A stretch of 64,000 nt of DNA, from NCBI RefSeq assembly GCF_004340965.1, contig NZ_SLYA01000004.1:248001-312000 (forward strand), given 5' to 3'. The position numbers and the translations under genes are program-made. This stretch comes from Sphingomonas sp. PP-CE-1A-559 (lineage in GTDB: Bacteria > Pseudomonadota > Alphaproteobacteria > Sphingomonadales > Sphingomonadaceae). Numbering within the stretch: position 1 is the stretch's first letter; each line of letters opens with the position of its first letter. The notes under the pieces were generated by a model. That model ran no database searches. It was given only the letters and a program-made list of their open reading frames with translations, and had not been told where the DNA came from. Of this stretch, positions 10,417-20,583 are shown one piece after another.

Positions 10417-11859
10417 ATGTTTAGCCTGCGTCACCGATCGGGGCAGGCAATCTTGCTGCTCCTCGTTGCCTTCGCGCTCCGTAGTCCGTTCTTCGGCAAT
10501 CCGGTGATCCATAGCGACGAGCAATTCTACCTGCTGGTCGGCGATCGCCTGCTGCACGGCGCATGGCCGTTCGTCGACATCTTCGATCGCAAGCCGGTCG
10601 GCCTGTTCCTGATCTTCGCCGGCATCCGCAGCGTCGGCGGCGATGGCGTGCTGATGTACCAGCTTGCCGCGACGCTCGTCGCCGCCGCCACGGCATTCCT
10701 GGTCGCGCGGATCGTCAGCCGCCTGTCCTCCAATGACGCGAACCCGGTGGCGAGCGTCGGCGCGGCGCTGATCTATCTCGTCTGGATCATCGTGTTCGAC
10801 GGTGCGGGCGGGCAGTCGGCAATATGGGGCAATGCCTTGATGGCGGCCGCTGCGCTGCTGGTGCTCGATACGACGCGCGGCCACCGGCATATCTCCTTGC
10901 GCGGTGCCGGTGCGATGCTGCTGATCGGCCTGGCGATGCAGATCAAATACACCGCCATGTTCGAGGGGATATTCTTCGGCCTGACGCTGGTGTGGGCCGC
11001 GTATCGCGATGGGCGGTCGATCGGTCGCCTGATGGCCGATGCCGCCTTGTGGATCGGCGCAGCGCTGTTCCCGACCGCGCTTGCCTGGGCGGTCTATGCC
11101 GCGGCCGGCCGCGGTGACGCCTTCGTCTTCGCCAATTTTCTGTCGATCTTCGGTCAGCAGGACGACGACACGCTCAGCTCAAACCTGCTGAAGCTGCTGG
11201 GCGGCGTCGGCATGAGCCTCCCGCTCGCCTGGCTTGCATGGCGTGGCCGTCGGGCGGGAAGCTTCGCGCTCGGATGGCTCGCGGCGGCGGTGATCGCGAT
11301 CCTCATCATGCACACGTTCGAGCTGCTCTACCTGCTGCCCCTCGCGCTGCCGCTGTCGGTCGCCGCCGGCACGGGGTTGAGCGGCCCGACCGTCCGCACG
11401 ACCATGGTCCGCCTTGCCGCCGTGCTGGTGTTCGGCGCGCTCGCGGCGACAATCATGACCAGCGTCCGCATCGGACGGCGCGGCAATGCGCGCCAGATCG
11501 CGCAACTCGTTCAGATGATCGGCCAGCAACCCCGCGGCTGCATGTTCGCCTATGGCAGCGAGCCGATCCTCTATTTCCTGACCCGGTCCTGCCTACCGAC
11601 GCCGTATATCTTCCGCAGTCATCTTGGCCAGACGGCCGAATCGCACGGCACGGGAGTCGATCCGGTCGTGGAAGTCGCGCGGTTGCTCGCAGCCCGGCCC
11701 GGCGTGATCGTCGTACGCGCGCCCAAGCCCACCACGAACCTCGCGACCCAGGCGCTGGTACTGCGCGCGATCGCAACGCGGTATCGATTGGTCGGCTCAG
11801 TGAAAATCGGCGGGTTGCCGCAGAGCGTCTATCGCCTGCGTACCGACGCTCCCCGATGA
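10417..11859 (+). CDS. Polytopic membrane glycosyltransferase (GT-C type, ArnT/PMT-like)
   Basis: This is a 480-residue integral membrane protein with about ten hydrophobic helices. The first external loop contains SDEQFYLLVGDRLLHG with the acidic DE pair typical of the GT-C fold (dolichyl-phosphate-mannose transferases and ArnT), followed by PFVDIFDRKPVGLFL. Such enzymes move a sugar from a polyprenyl phosphate donor to a lipid or protein on the periplasmic side. The acceptor cannot be told from sequence. The C-terminal 120 residues are soluble. The ATG at 10417 is 8 bases after the aspartyl protease stop. An upstream in-frame extension overlaps that gene and is not used. Confidence 0.83.
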   Translation: MFSLRHRSGQAILLLLVAFALRSPFFGNPVIHSDEQFYLLVGDRLLHGAWPFVDIFDRKPVGLFLIFAGIRSVGGDGVLMYQLAATLVAAATAFLVARIVSRLSSNDANPVASVGAALIYLVWIIVFDGAGGQSAIWGNALMAAAALLVLDTTRGHRHISLRGAGAMLLIGLAMQIKYTAMFEGIFFGLTLVWAAYRDGRSIGRLMADAALWIGAALFPTALAWAVYAAAGRGDAFVFANFLSIFGQQDDDTLSSNLLKLLGGVGMSLPLAWLAWRGRRAGSFALGWLAAAVIAILIMHTFELLYLLPLALPLSVAAGTGLSGPTVRTTMVRLAAVLVFGALAATIMTSVRIGRRGNARQIAQLVQMIGQQPRGCMFAYGSEPILYFLTRSCLPTPYIFRSHLGQTAESHGTGVDPVVEVARLLAARPGVIVVRAPKPTTNLATQALVLRAIATRYRLVGSVKIGGLPQSVYRLRTDAPR

Positions 11860-11874
11860 CGAGGCGCGCTTACC

Positions 11875-12063
11875 TCAGGTCTTGAACGCGAGGCCGATCG
11901 TCACCGCGAGTCCGATCAGCGCCAGCATCTGGACGGTCGGCCAGTCGACCCAGCCCACCGAATCCGGATCGCGCCGACGGCGGCGTCTACGTTCGCCTAG
12001 CCCCGCCACAACGGCCAGCATGGCCAGTCCGCCGCTCGCACTCCACAACACCGGCGCCCCCAT
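11875..12063 (-). CDS. Small membrane protein of unknown function
   Basis: This is a 62-residue protein with two hydrophobic segments (about 5-22 and 43-60) joined by a loop containing a run of nine consecutive basic residues (ERRRRRRRD). It lies 12 bases downstream of phaR on the same strand and converges on the glycosyltransferase gene. I do not recognise a family. The layout (helix, basic loop, helix with a WPTVQMLALIGLAVTIGLAF end) looks like a real short membrane protein rather than chance reading in GC-rich DNA. Confidence 0.6.
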   Translation of the reverse strand: MGAPVLWSASGGLAMLAVVAGLGERRRRRRRDPDSVGWVDWPTVQMLALIGLAVTIGLAFKT

Positions 12064-12075
12064 CAGTCCAAGCGT

Positions 12076-12618
12076 TCAGCCGAGCTTCTCGACCTTTTCC
12101 TGCAACTTGGCGAGTTCGTTGCGCAGCGCAGCGATCTCGTCGTCCTTGCTGGCGGCGGGTGCAGGCGCAGGTGCGGGCGGCGTCATCGCCTGTGTTGCGG
12201 CGTCGAACATTTCGAGGTTGCGCTTGGCGATGTCGGCGAAGGGCGAGTTCGCGAACGCGCCTTCGACCGCAGACTTGAACTGGTCGTGGTTGCGACGGAA
12301 GCTGTCCATCGACGCCTCCAGATAGCCGGGCACCATCGTCTGCATCGAATCGCCGTACATCGAGATCAGCTGGCGCAGGAAGTTCACCGGCATCATCGTC
12401 TCGCCGCGGCTCTCCTCCTCCATGATGATCTGCGTGAGGACGTTGTGCGTGATGTCCTCGTCGGTCTTCGCATCGACCACCTTGAAGTCGCGTCCCTCGC
12501 GAGTCATCGTCGCGAGATGATCGAGCGTGATGTAGGATGACGACTCGGTGTTATAGAGCCGCCTGTTGGCGTACTTCTTGATGATGACGATTCCGTCGGC
12601 AGCCTTTTGCTTCTTCAT
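12076..12618 (-). CDS. phaR: Polyhydroxyalkanoate synthesis repressor PhaR
   Basis: This is a 180-residue cytoplasmic DNA-binding protein. The PHB/PHA accumulation regulator N-terminal domain (about 9-70) has the hallmark IIKKYANRRLYNTESSSYIT, followed by VVDAKTDEDITHNVLTQII. The central region (NFLRQLISMYGDSMQ) matches the second PHB-accumulation domain, and the C-terminus is a short coiled coil (IAALRNELAKLQEKVEKL). Known PhaR proteins bind nascent PHA granules and, when free, repress phasin and depolymerase genes. It is divergent from the PhaC-like gene, with only 14 bases between the two annotated start codons. A dyad of the PhaR type lies at 44868 ahead of a depolymerase-like gene. Confidence 0.95.
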   Translation of the reverse strand: MKKQKAADGIVIIKKYANRRLYNTESSSYITLDHLATMTREGRDFKVVDAKTDEDITHNVLTQIIMEEESRGETMMPVNFLRQLISMYGDSMQTMVPGYLEASMDSFRRNHDQFKSAVEGAFANSPFADIAKRNLEMFDAATQAMTPPAPAPAPAASKDDEIAALRNELAKLQEKVEKLG

Positions 12619-12632
12619 GGATCCCCCGTCTT

Positions 12633-13691
12633 ATGTTTGAAACGGAGGCTACAGTCTTTGATGACGCACCGCAACAAGGTCCGAGGCCCTTACCCTTGTT
12701 CCTTTCCGTGCTGCGCAACGAGACTGCAGCATCGCCGGAACGCATGGCCCGCGCGCTAGCGGGATTGCGCGCCTATCAGGGCGCACCGCGAGAGGAACAC
12801 CCTGTTCCGCGGCCTGCGATCCATCGCGCCGGCCGGGTCGCGTTGCGCGATTATGGCGGCGAAGGACGTCCCGTCGTGTTCGTCCCATCGTTGATAAACC
12901 CGCCCGATATCCTTGATCATTCGCCCGAGTCTTCGCTGGTGCAATGGGCCGCCCAGCAAGGATTCCACGTTTGGCTGGTCGACTGGGGATCACCCGGCGA
13001 CGCGGACCGCGACCTCGATCTGGCGGCGCATGTCGAGCGGTTGCTCGTCCCGCTGCTCCAGGCACTCCCCGAGCCGCCGGTACTCGTCGGCTATTGCCTC
13101 GGCGGTACGCTCGCACTGGGCGCCGCTGCGATCACGTCCACCGCCGGTGTCGCAACGATCGCCGCCCCCTGGCACTTCGAAGGCTACGGCGAGGGCCGGC
13201 CCACGCTCGCCGCGACTTGGGCTGCGGTCCAGCCCGCCGCCGCGATGCTCGGCCTCCTCCCGATGGAAGTGCTCCAAGCCGGCTTTTGGCAACTCGACCC
13301 GGCACGCACCATCGCCAAATACGAAGCCTTCGCCGACCTCGCCCCAGACAGCGACGCGGCGCGCGCGTTCGTCCGACTCGAGGACTGGGCCAACGCCGGC
13401 GCGCCCCTACCCTACGCCGCCGCCGCCTCTCTGTTCGAGGACTGCATCGCCAACGACCTCCCCGGCAAAGGCGGCTGGGTCATCGCCGGCACCCCCGTCG
13501 ATCCGCTGGCGCTCACCTGCCCCACGGTCGAGTTCGTCTCGCTCAGCGACCGCATCGTCCCCGCCGCCACCGCGATCGGCCTCGCCGACCGCCGTGACCT
13601 CGGCGCAGGCCATGTCGGCATGATCGTCGGCCGCTCCGCGCGCTCGCGCCTCTGGGAACCGCTCGCCAACTGGATCGCCGCGCTCGGCTGA
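12633..13691 (+). CDS. PhaC-like alpha/beta hydrolase (putative PHA synthase family)
   Basis: This is a 352-residue alpha/beta fold enzyme with PHA-synthase features. VVFVPSLINPPDILD is near 81-95, the nucleophile Cys155 sits in a lipase-like box VGYCLGG, and Asp306 (SLSDRIVP) and His327 (GAGHVG) complete the triad. Length and Cys nucleophile recall class III PhaC, yet no PhaE partner is nearby, so it may be a synthase-like acyltransferase. Genes on both sides (phaR, thiolase) support a PHA role. The ATG at 12633 leaves only 14 bases to the phaR start. A downstream start near PLFLSVLRNE would leave room for promoters, so the start is uncertain. Confidence 0.82.
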   Translation: MFETEATVFDDAPQQGPRPLPLFLSVLRNETAASPERMARALAGLRAYQGAPREEHPVPRPAIHRAGRVALRDYGGEGRPVVFVPSLINPPDILDHSPESSLVQWAAQQGFHVWLVDWGSPGDADRDLDLAAHVERLLVPLLQALPEPPVLVGYCLGGTLALGAAAITSTAGVATIAAPWHFEGYGEGRPTLAATWAAVQPAAAMLGLLPMEVLQAGFWQLDPARTIAKYEAFADLAPDSDAARAFVRLEDWANAGAPLPYAAAASLFEDCIANDLPGKGGWVIAGTPVDPLALTCPTVEFVSLSDRIVPAATAIGLADRRDLGAGHVGMIVGRSARSRLWEPLANWIAALG

Positions 13692-13724
13692 CCTACATGG
13701 GGTCCAACCATAGAGGATCCCGAC

Positions 13725-14912
<1,188 letters not shown>

Positions 14913-14953
14913 GACCCCAAAATCCCGTAACTTTGTATCGATAGCGCCAACGC

Positions 14954-14983
14954 ATGTGACAAAATGTGACGATTTTGTCACAT
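14954..14983. promoter_or_regulatory. Perfect 12-bp inverted repeat upstream of the large TonB receptor
   Basis: ATGTGACAAAAT and ATTTTGTCACAT are exact reverse complements separated by GTGACG. The centre is about 133 bases before the receptor start and about 56 bases after the thiolase stop. There is no trailing T-run, so an operator is more likely than a terminator. The left arm also contains the repeat ATGTGAC twice in tandem. The regulator is unknown. It resembles a widened CRP-like TGTGA/TCACA palindrome. Confidence 0.55.
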
Positions 14984-15101
14984 CCGGTTGCAAACGTACA
15001 GGCGAGCTCATCTCAACCTGAACCCAGGCTTGCCAGTTCGCCGCGATGCGGGCTGTATGTTGCTCATAACGGCAAAAGTGCCGGAAAATGGGGGACATTA
15101 A

Positions 15102-18100
15102 TTGTCTAGAGCACGTGATTTTCTATCTGCGACGATCCTTGCGGCCGGAGCTGTCATCCTGCCGTCCACGGCATCCGCGCAGGTCGCACCCGCGACGGCC
15201 GGAGGAGTGCCCGACGGCGCTAATTCTCAGGCTTGCACGCCAACCCCGGGGTCGCCTTGCCCGGACGGCACGACGCTGGAGAGCGCAGACGGCCAAGAAG
15301 CCAAAAATGGTGAAATCACCGTTACGGGCTCACGCATTCGTCGCCCTAACCTGGACTCGGCCGTCCCGATCACCTCGATCGCTGGCGACGTCTTCTTCCA
15401 GCGCGGCAACACCAACGTGGGTGACACGCTGAACGATCTGCCGCAGCTGCGCAGCACGTTCTCGCAGCAGAATCCCGGCTCGGGCATCGGCATCGCCGGT
15501 CTCAGCCTGCTCGATCTTCGTGGACTCGGCACGTCGCGTACACTGGTGTTGGTCAATGGCCGTCGTCACGTTCCAGCCGATATCCTTAACAACGCGGTTT
15601 CGCCCGACGTCAGTTCAATTCCGAACGACCTGATCGAGCGGGTCGACATCGTTACCGGTGCTCAATCGTCGGTCTACGGCTCTGACGCGATCGCCGGTGT
15701 CGTCAACTTCGTGCTGCGCGACAGCTACGACGGCGCGCAGATCCGCGGCCAGGCTGGCGTTTCCGAAAAGGGCTTCGGCGGCAATCAGTACGTGTCGGCG
15801 ATGGTCGGCAAGAACTTCGCCGATGGCCGTGGCAATTTGACGCTGCACGGTGAATACTCGCATCAGGAGCGTGTTTTCGGATCGGACATTCCCTCGTTCC
15901 GCCGCGTTGACGGACTTGGCATCGTCGATGTTGATCCTGCAGGCCTGCCCAACGGCAGCGACGGTTTCCCAGATCGTATCTTCCTCCGCGACATCCGTAG
16001 CGCCGCCATTAACCGCTATGGTCTGGTCCCGATCACGCAGCTGTCGACCAACCCCGGTTGCGGTACGGGGATCGGCTCCACCAACGGGGCGCCCGGCACA
16101 ACGGGTGGCACGGCGTATAACTGCACCTACGTCTTCTCGCAGGACGGACGCCTCACGCCCCAGACCGGCACCCGTTACGGCCAAGGTATCATCGGCGGCA
16201 TTCTCGGCGGCAACGGCCAGACCGGTCGAGAAGGTCAACTTTTGTCGGTGCTGCCGTACCAGCAGCGGTTGAACTTCAACCTCCTTGGCCACTTCAAGGT
16301 CAGCGATGCATTCGTGCCCTTTATCGAAGCCAAGTGGAATCGTGTCGATGCGGTCGGATCCAACGCTGGACCGTCGTTCATCCAGGGGACTTTTAGCCAG
16401 TTGGATCTGCGCGAGCGCGTTCGCCTCGACAACCCGTTCCTCAATCCGGCTGACCGCGCAACGCTTGCCAATGCAATCCTAGCGTCAGGCTGCAACACCA
16501 GCCTGACGGCCGCCTGCTCGCCGACGGGAAGCCGCTCGACGTTCGGCGGTCAAGGTATCGGCGGCCCTCTGAACGCAGCGGATCGCGCGGCAATCGCAGC
16601 TGGAACCTATCGCTTCGTGGACTCGCGTGTCCTTGCCGACTCCGGAATTCGCGACGAGAAGTTCCGTCGTGACACCTACCGGATCGTCGGTGGCGTACGC
16701 GGCAACTTCAACGACGACTGGAACTACGAAATCTCGGGCAACTACGGCAAGTTCAAGGAAGACACGACGACGTTCGGCTATCTCGACAAGCAGCGCTTCC
16801 TGCTGTCGCTTGATGCGGGCCGTAACCCGGCAAACGGCCAGATCCAGTGCCGTGCCCAGTTCGATGCGGCTTCCGCGGTACCGTTCGCCGGCAGCGACGC
16901 GCGTCTCGCCAGCGACATCGCGGCCTGCGTTCCCTACAATCCGTTCGGTGGCGCGGATAACACAGCGGCGGCAAACTATTTCCGCTACAACGCCCGACAC
17001 AAGGCCAGCCTATCGCAGCTTGACATCCAGGGCTTCGTCGGCGGCGATCTGAGCCAGCTGTTCGAATTGCCAGGTGGTCCGATCGGCTTCTCGCTCGGTG
17101 GCGAATATCGCAAGGAGCGCGCACGCTACCAGAACGATCCATTCGTCGAGAGCGGCGCAACGAATGCGGTCATCATCGGGGAGTTCGACCCGCCTGCGTT
17201 CGAGGTGAAGGAAGCGTTCGGCGAAATCCGCATTCCGCTGTTGAAGAACATGCCGTTCTTCCATGAGCTGACGTTCAACGGTGCAGGGCGCGTGTCCGAC
17301 TACAAGGGCTCCGTCGGCACGGTCTATACGTACAACTTTGGCGGAGAATGGGCTCCGATCCCCGACATCCGCTTCCGTGCGAACTACGGCAAGTCGGTTC
17401 GTGCACCGAACGTGTCGGAAACCGGCTTCCCGGCAGTGCCCAACTTCGCACCGGGCTTCCTCGATCCTTGCGCGTCGGGCAACATCGCCAACAACCCCAA
17501 TCGTGCGGGCAACTGCCTCGCCGACCTCGGTGCCGGCTTGCTCGCAGGACTGCCCAACGTCTCGTATTCGCTGAACATCATCAGCGGCAGCAATCCGAAC
17601 CTGGATGCAGAGACCTCTAAGTCGCTCACTCTGGGTGGCGTGTTCACACCGCGTGCCGTGCCCGGCCTGTCGCTGAGCGTCGATTATTATGACATCAAGG
17701 TGAACAACGTCATCGTCTCGCTGACGGCGCAGACGATCGCCAACAACTGCTACGATCAGGCTACGACCAGCAACATTTTCTGCTCGCTCTTCACGCGCTT
17801 CCGTGGGCCAGGCACCGGATCGTTCGGTGAACAGCCGGGTCAGATTCTCGGCAACTCGCTAGTGTCGGCAGGCGTGAACTTTGCCAAGCGCGTCCGTCGC
17901 GGCATCGACGTCAACGTCGGCTACCGTGCGGAAATTGCCAATGACGTCCGGATCAACTCAAGTGTGATCTATGTCCACGGCCTTGAAAGCAGCAACTTCG
18001 AGAACCCGGCAATCCCGTCATTCGAGAACAGGTTGCTCGGCGAACTAGGCGATCCGGTCGACGAAGTCCGCTTCGACACCGACCTTAGCGTAGGTGCGGT

Positions 18101-18440
18101 CAGCTTCGGTTATCGGCTCCGCTATATTGGGCCGATGTGGGTGAACGCGTACGAAGACTTTAACGCACTGCAATCGGCATGCACGCCTGCCGGTTGTCCA
18201 CCAGTCAACGCGGATTACTCGGATATCCGCAAGTACCCGAACGTCTTCTACAACGACGTACGGTTCACCTGGAACCTGTCGAACCAGGGCGGTGCCGGCG
18301 ATGACTTCCAGTTCTACTTCGGTGTCGACAACGTGCTCAACAAACTGCCACCGCTCGGCAGCTCCGGCACCGGTGCCGGCAGCTCGATCTACGACATCCG
18401 TGGGCGGAACTTCTATGCGGGCGTCCGCGCACGCTTCTGA
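15102..18440 (+). CDS. TonB-dependent receptor, large sphingomonad type
   Basis: This is a 1112-residue outer-membrane receptor. A TTG start is chosen because GGGGGAC lies just upstream and the product begins with a signal peptide (1-27, ending STASAQ). A proline/cysteine-rich linker precedes the TonB-box-like GEITVTGSRI and the plug (NVGDTLNDLPQLRST, LDLRGLGTSRTLVLVNGRR, GAQSSVYGSDAIAGVVNF). The rest is the 22-strand barrel ending with Phe. Several extracellular loops carry Cys pairs, implying disulfide-stabilised loops. Substrate unknown. A Rho-independent terminator follows, and then a prolyl-hydroxylase-like gene, a pairing that may be functional. Confidence 0.92.
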   Translation: MSRARDFLSATILAAGAVILPSTASAQVAPATAGGVPDGANSQACTPTPGSPCPDGTTLESADGQEAKNGEITVTGSRIRRPNLDSAVPITSIAGDVFFQRGNTNVGDTLNDLPQLRSTFSQQNPGSGIGIAGLSLLDLRGLGTSRTLVLVNGRRHVPADILNNAVSPDVSSIPNDLIERVDIVTGAQSSVYGSDAIAGVVNFVLRDSYDGAQIRGQAGVSEKGFGGNQYVSAMVGKNFADGRGNLTLHGEYSHQERVFGSDIPSFRRVDGLGIVDVDPAGLPNGSDGFPDRIFLRDIRSAAINRYGLVPITQLSTNPGCGTGIGSTNGAPGTTGGTAYNCTYVFSQDGRLTPQTGTRYGQGIIGGILGGNGQTGREGQLLSVLPYQQRLNFNLLGHFKVSDAFVPFIEAKWNRVDAVGSNAGPSFIQGTFSQLDLRERVRLDNPFLNPADRATLANAILASGCNTSLTAACSPTGSRSTFGGQGIGGPLNAADRAAIAAGTYRFVDSRVLADSGIRDEKFRRDTYRIVGGVRGNFNDDWNYEISGNYGKFKEDTTTFGYLDKQRFLLSLDAGRNPANGQIQCRAQFDAASAVPFAGSDARLASDIAACVPYNPFGGADNTAAANYFRYNARHKASLSQLDIQGFVGGDLSQLFELPGGPIGFSLGGEYRKERARYQNDPFVESGATNAVIIGEFDPPAFEVKEAFGEIRIPLLKNMPFFHELTFNGAGRVSDYKGSVGTVYTYNFGGEWAPIPDIRFRANYGKSVRAPNVSETGFPAVPNFAPGFLDPCASGNIANNPNRAGNCLADLGAGLLAGLPNVSYSLNIISGSNPNLDAETSKSLTLGGVFTPRAVPGLSLSVDYYDIKVNNVIVSLTAQTIANNCYDQATTSNIFCSLFTRFRGPGTGSFGEQPGQILGNSLVSAGVNFAKRVRRGIDVNVGYRAEIANDVRINSSVIYVHGLESSNFENPAIPSFENRLLGELGDPVDEVRFDTDLSVGAVSFGYRLRYIGPMWVNAYEDFNALQSACTPAGCPPVNADYSDIRKYPNVFYNDVRFTWNLSNQGGAGDDFQFYFGVDNVLNKLPPLGSSGTGAGSSIYDIRGRNFYAGVRARF

Positions 18441-18473
18441 TCTGGTTCCAAACGAACTTGACGTGCGATACTG

Positions 18474-18508
18474 CGGGGTCGGTGGTTTCCACCGGCCCCC
18501 TTTTTTTC
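18474..18508 (+). terminator. Rho-independent terminator after the TonB receptor gene
   Basis: GGGGTCGGTGG pairs with CCACCGGCCCC around a TTT loop and is followed at once by seven T residues (18501-18507). It starts 34 bases after the receptor stop codon and ends 12 bases before the next gene, so that gene probably depends on read-through or its own very short leader. Confidence 0.9.
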
Positions 18509-18520
18509 GATGGGTGACGA

Positions 18521-19504
18521 ATGATCCACGATCCCGTTGCGCAAGCCGATCGCCTGCTCGCCGCAGGCCGCGTTCGCGACGCCGTGATGCTGATCGAGCA
18601 GGCTGGCCATTCGGGCAACGTCGATGCGGTGTTCCGGCATGCGACGTGGAAGCTCGCGGGTACTCCCGTCCCACGCGATTTGCCGGGCGCGCGCGCGCTG
18701 CTTCGACAGGCGACGTCGCTGGGCAATCCAGATGCGGCGCTCGTCGAGATCGCACTGACTGCGAACGGCAGTGGTGCCCCGGCGGATTGGGCCGGGGCCC
18801 GCGCTTTGCTCGACGCGGCGGCGGGAACCGACCGGGTCGCCGCCGACCAGCTGACCCTTCTTGATGCAATGACGCTGACCAAAGACGGCGCGCCGATCGA
18901 TCCACCGGACGCGCAAAGGATCGGCGAGAACCCCGGCGTTCGGCATATCGCTCAGCTATTTACGCACGAGGAGTGCCTCCATATCGCCCAGTGCGCGGCC
19001 GATATGCTGCAACCCGCGACGGTCGCCGATCCGCGGACCGGGCGTAACGTCGCCAACCCGGTCCGCACGTCCGATGGCGCCGTCATCGGCCCGACCCGCG
19101 AGACGCTGGTCGTCCAGGCGCTGAACCGACGCCTCGCGGCCGTCACCGGGACAGACTGGCGGCAAGGCGAAGCGCTGTCGGTATTGCGCTACCGAGCCGG
19201 GCAGCAGTTCCGACCGCATGTCGATGCATTGCCGGGCACAAGCAACCAGCGCATACGGACTGTCCTGGTCTATCTGAACGAAGGCTTTGCTGGCGGCGCG
19301 ACCTATTTCGTGAACAACGCGCTCAGGGTGACGCCGCGCACCGGCGATGCGATCATCTTCGACAATGTTCGCGCGGATGGCTCGATCGATCCGGCGACGC
19401 AACATGCAGGGGAACCGGTCACCGCCGGGGTCAAGTGGCTTGCAACACGCTGGATTCGCGCGCGACCGTTCAGTGTCTGGACCGGCCCCGAAAACGCGGC
19501 ATGA
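18521..19504 (+). CDS. 2OG-Fe(II) oxygenase, prolyl 4-hydroxylase-like, with N-terminal Sel1-like repeats
   Basis: This is a 327-residue protein. Residues 5-110 form helical repeats resembling Sel1/TPR units. Residues 140-315 form a prolyl-4-hydroxylase alpha-subunit-like dioxygenase domain. The iron ligands are visible: His233 and Asp235 (RPHVDALPG) and His295 (TQHAGEPV), with Lys305 (GVKWLATRW) as the 2-oxoglutarate contact. There is no signal peptide, so it should act in the cytoplasm. The gene follows the TonB receptor just past its terminator and is convergent with alr, 4 bases apart. The substrate, perhaps a peptide or protein proline, is unknown. Confidence 0.9.
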   Translation: MIHDPVAQADRLLAAGRVRDAVMLIEQAGHSGNVDAVFRHATWKLAGTPVPRDLPGARALLRQATSLGNPDAALVEIALTANGSGAPADWAGARALLDAAAGTDRVAADQLTLLDAMTLTKDGAPIDPPDAQRIGENPGVRHIAQLFTHEECLHIAQCAADMLQPATVADPRTGRNVANPVRTSDGAVIGPTRETLVVQALNRRLAAVTGTDWRQGEALSVLRYRAGQQFRPHVDALPGTSNQRIRTVLVYLNEGFAGGATYFVNNALRVTPRTGDAIIFDNVRADGSIDPATQHAGEPVTAGVKWLATRWIRARPFSVWTGPENAA

Positions 19505-19508
19505 TCGC

Positions 19509-20543
19509 TCAATTCCACATCCGCACGAACCGGCCGCCCAGCCCTGTCAGCAACTCGTACTGGCTCATGCCTGACGCCGCCGCCGCCGCAGGAAGTCGAT
19601 AGTCGAACGACACCCAGTCCCCCTCGATCTCGTCCCCCGCCAAGGCGATCGCCACCAGATCCATCGAAACGCGCCCCAGAACCGGCAGATCGTTCCCCGC
19701 AACAGACGACGCTGTCCCGATATTGGAAAAACCCCGCCAATAGCCGTCCGCATAGCCGAGGTTGACGATTCCCACCTCGGTATCGACAGGCGCATACCAC
19801 TGCGCATTGTAACCGACGCTCCCGCCCCTCGGAACGCGACGCCGTTGTAGTATCTGCGCTTCGGGCCTGACCACTTGTCGGATCAGATCGTCCAGTTCGG
19901 GCAGGGGGATGCCGCCATACAGAGCAAGACCGGGCCGTGTCAGGTCGAACGCATATCGCTCGCCAAGCGCGACGCCCCCCGAGTTCGCCAAGCTCATGCG
20001 TTTAGCCGTCGTCCTACCGACCAACGCCGCGAAACGGTCGCGCTGTTCCGCGTTCATCGGCGAGTCCTCGTCGGCGCAGGCCAGATGACTCATCAGCGTT
20101 TCGATCTGGAGGCCGTCGAGCAGGCCGCTTGCAATATCGTCCACCGACACCCCGAGGCGGTTGATGCCGGTGTCGACCATGACGTCGCACGCGCCGCCGC
20201 CGGCCGCTTTCCAGCGCGCAACTTGGGTCGGGGTGTTGAGGACCGGGCGGGCGAAGCCGGCGGCTGCGGCGGGCATGTCTTCTTCGCGGACGCCGTGGAG
20301 GACGGAGACGGTCAGGCCCAGCGGCGCGAGTTCGGCGGCTTCCTGCCAGTTCGAGACGAAGAAGTCGCGGCAACCTGCGCCCGCCAACCGCCGCGCAACT
20401 TCGATCGCACCGAGACCGTAGCCGTTCGCCTTCACCGCGGCGCCGCACGCTGCGGTGCCGCTCATGCGGTCGAGCGTGCGCCAGTTCTGGACGAGAGCGT
20501 CGCCGTCTAGGCGCAGGCGGAGGGGGGCATGAATATCGATCAC
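19509..20543 (-). CDS. alr: Alanine racemase
   Basis: This is a PLP-dependent cytoplasmic enzyme that makes D-alanine for peptidoglycan. With the GTG start at 20543 (MIDIHAPLRLRLDGDALVQN) it has 344 residues, typical for Alr. The PLP lysine is Lys38 in AAVKANGYGLGA, and the second catalytic base is Tyr245 in GSVGYNAQWYAP. The frame stays open upstream into the ABC ATPase gene, but that extension is Arg/Ser-rich and unlike Alr. It lies 40 bases downstream of btuD on the same strand, so it may be read from the B12 operon, though no metabolic link is obvious. Confidence 0.93.
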   Translation of the reverse strand: MIDIHAPLRLRLDGDALVQNWRTLDRMSGTAACGAAVKANGYGLGAIEVARRLAGAGCRDFFVSNWQEAAELAPLGLTVSVLHGVREEDMPAAAAGFARPVLNTPTQVARWKAAGGGACDVMVDTGINRLGVSVDDIASGLLDGLQIETLMSHLACADEDSPMNAEQRDRFAALVGRTTAKRMSLANSGGVALGERYAFDLTRPGLALYGGIPLPELDDLIRQVVRPEAQILQRRRVPRGGSVGYNAQWYAPVDTEVGIVNLGYADGYWRGFSNIGTASSVAGNDLPVLGRVSMDLVAIALAGDEIEGDWVSFDYRLPAAAAASGMSQYELLTGLGGRFVRMWN

Positions 20544-20583
20544 CCGGCGTGGGATAGTGCCGCGGGCGCGGCGCGTCGACCGT

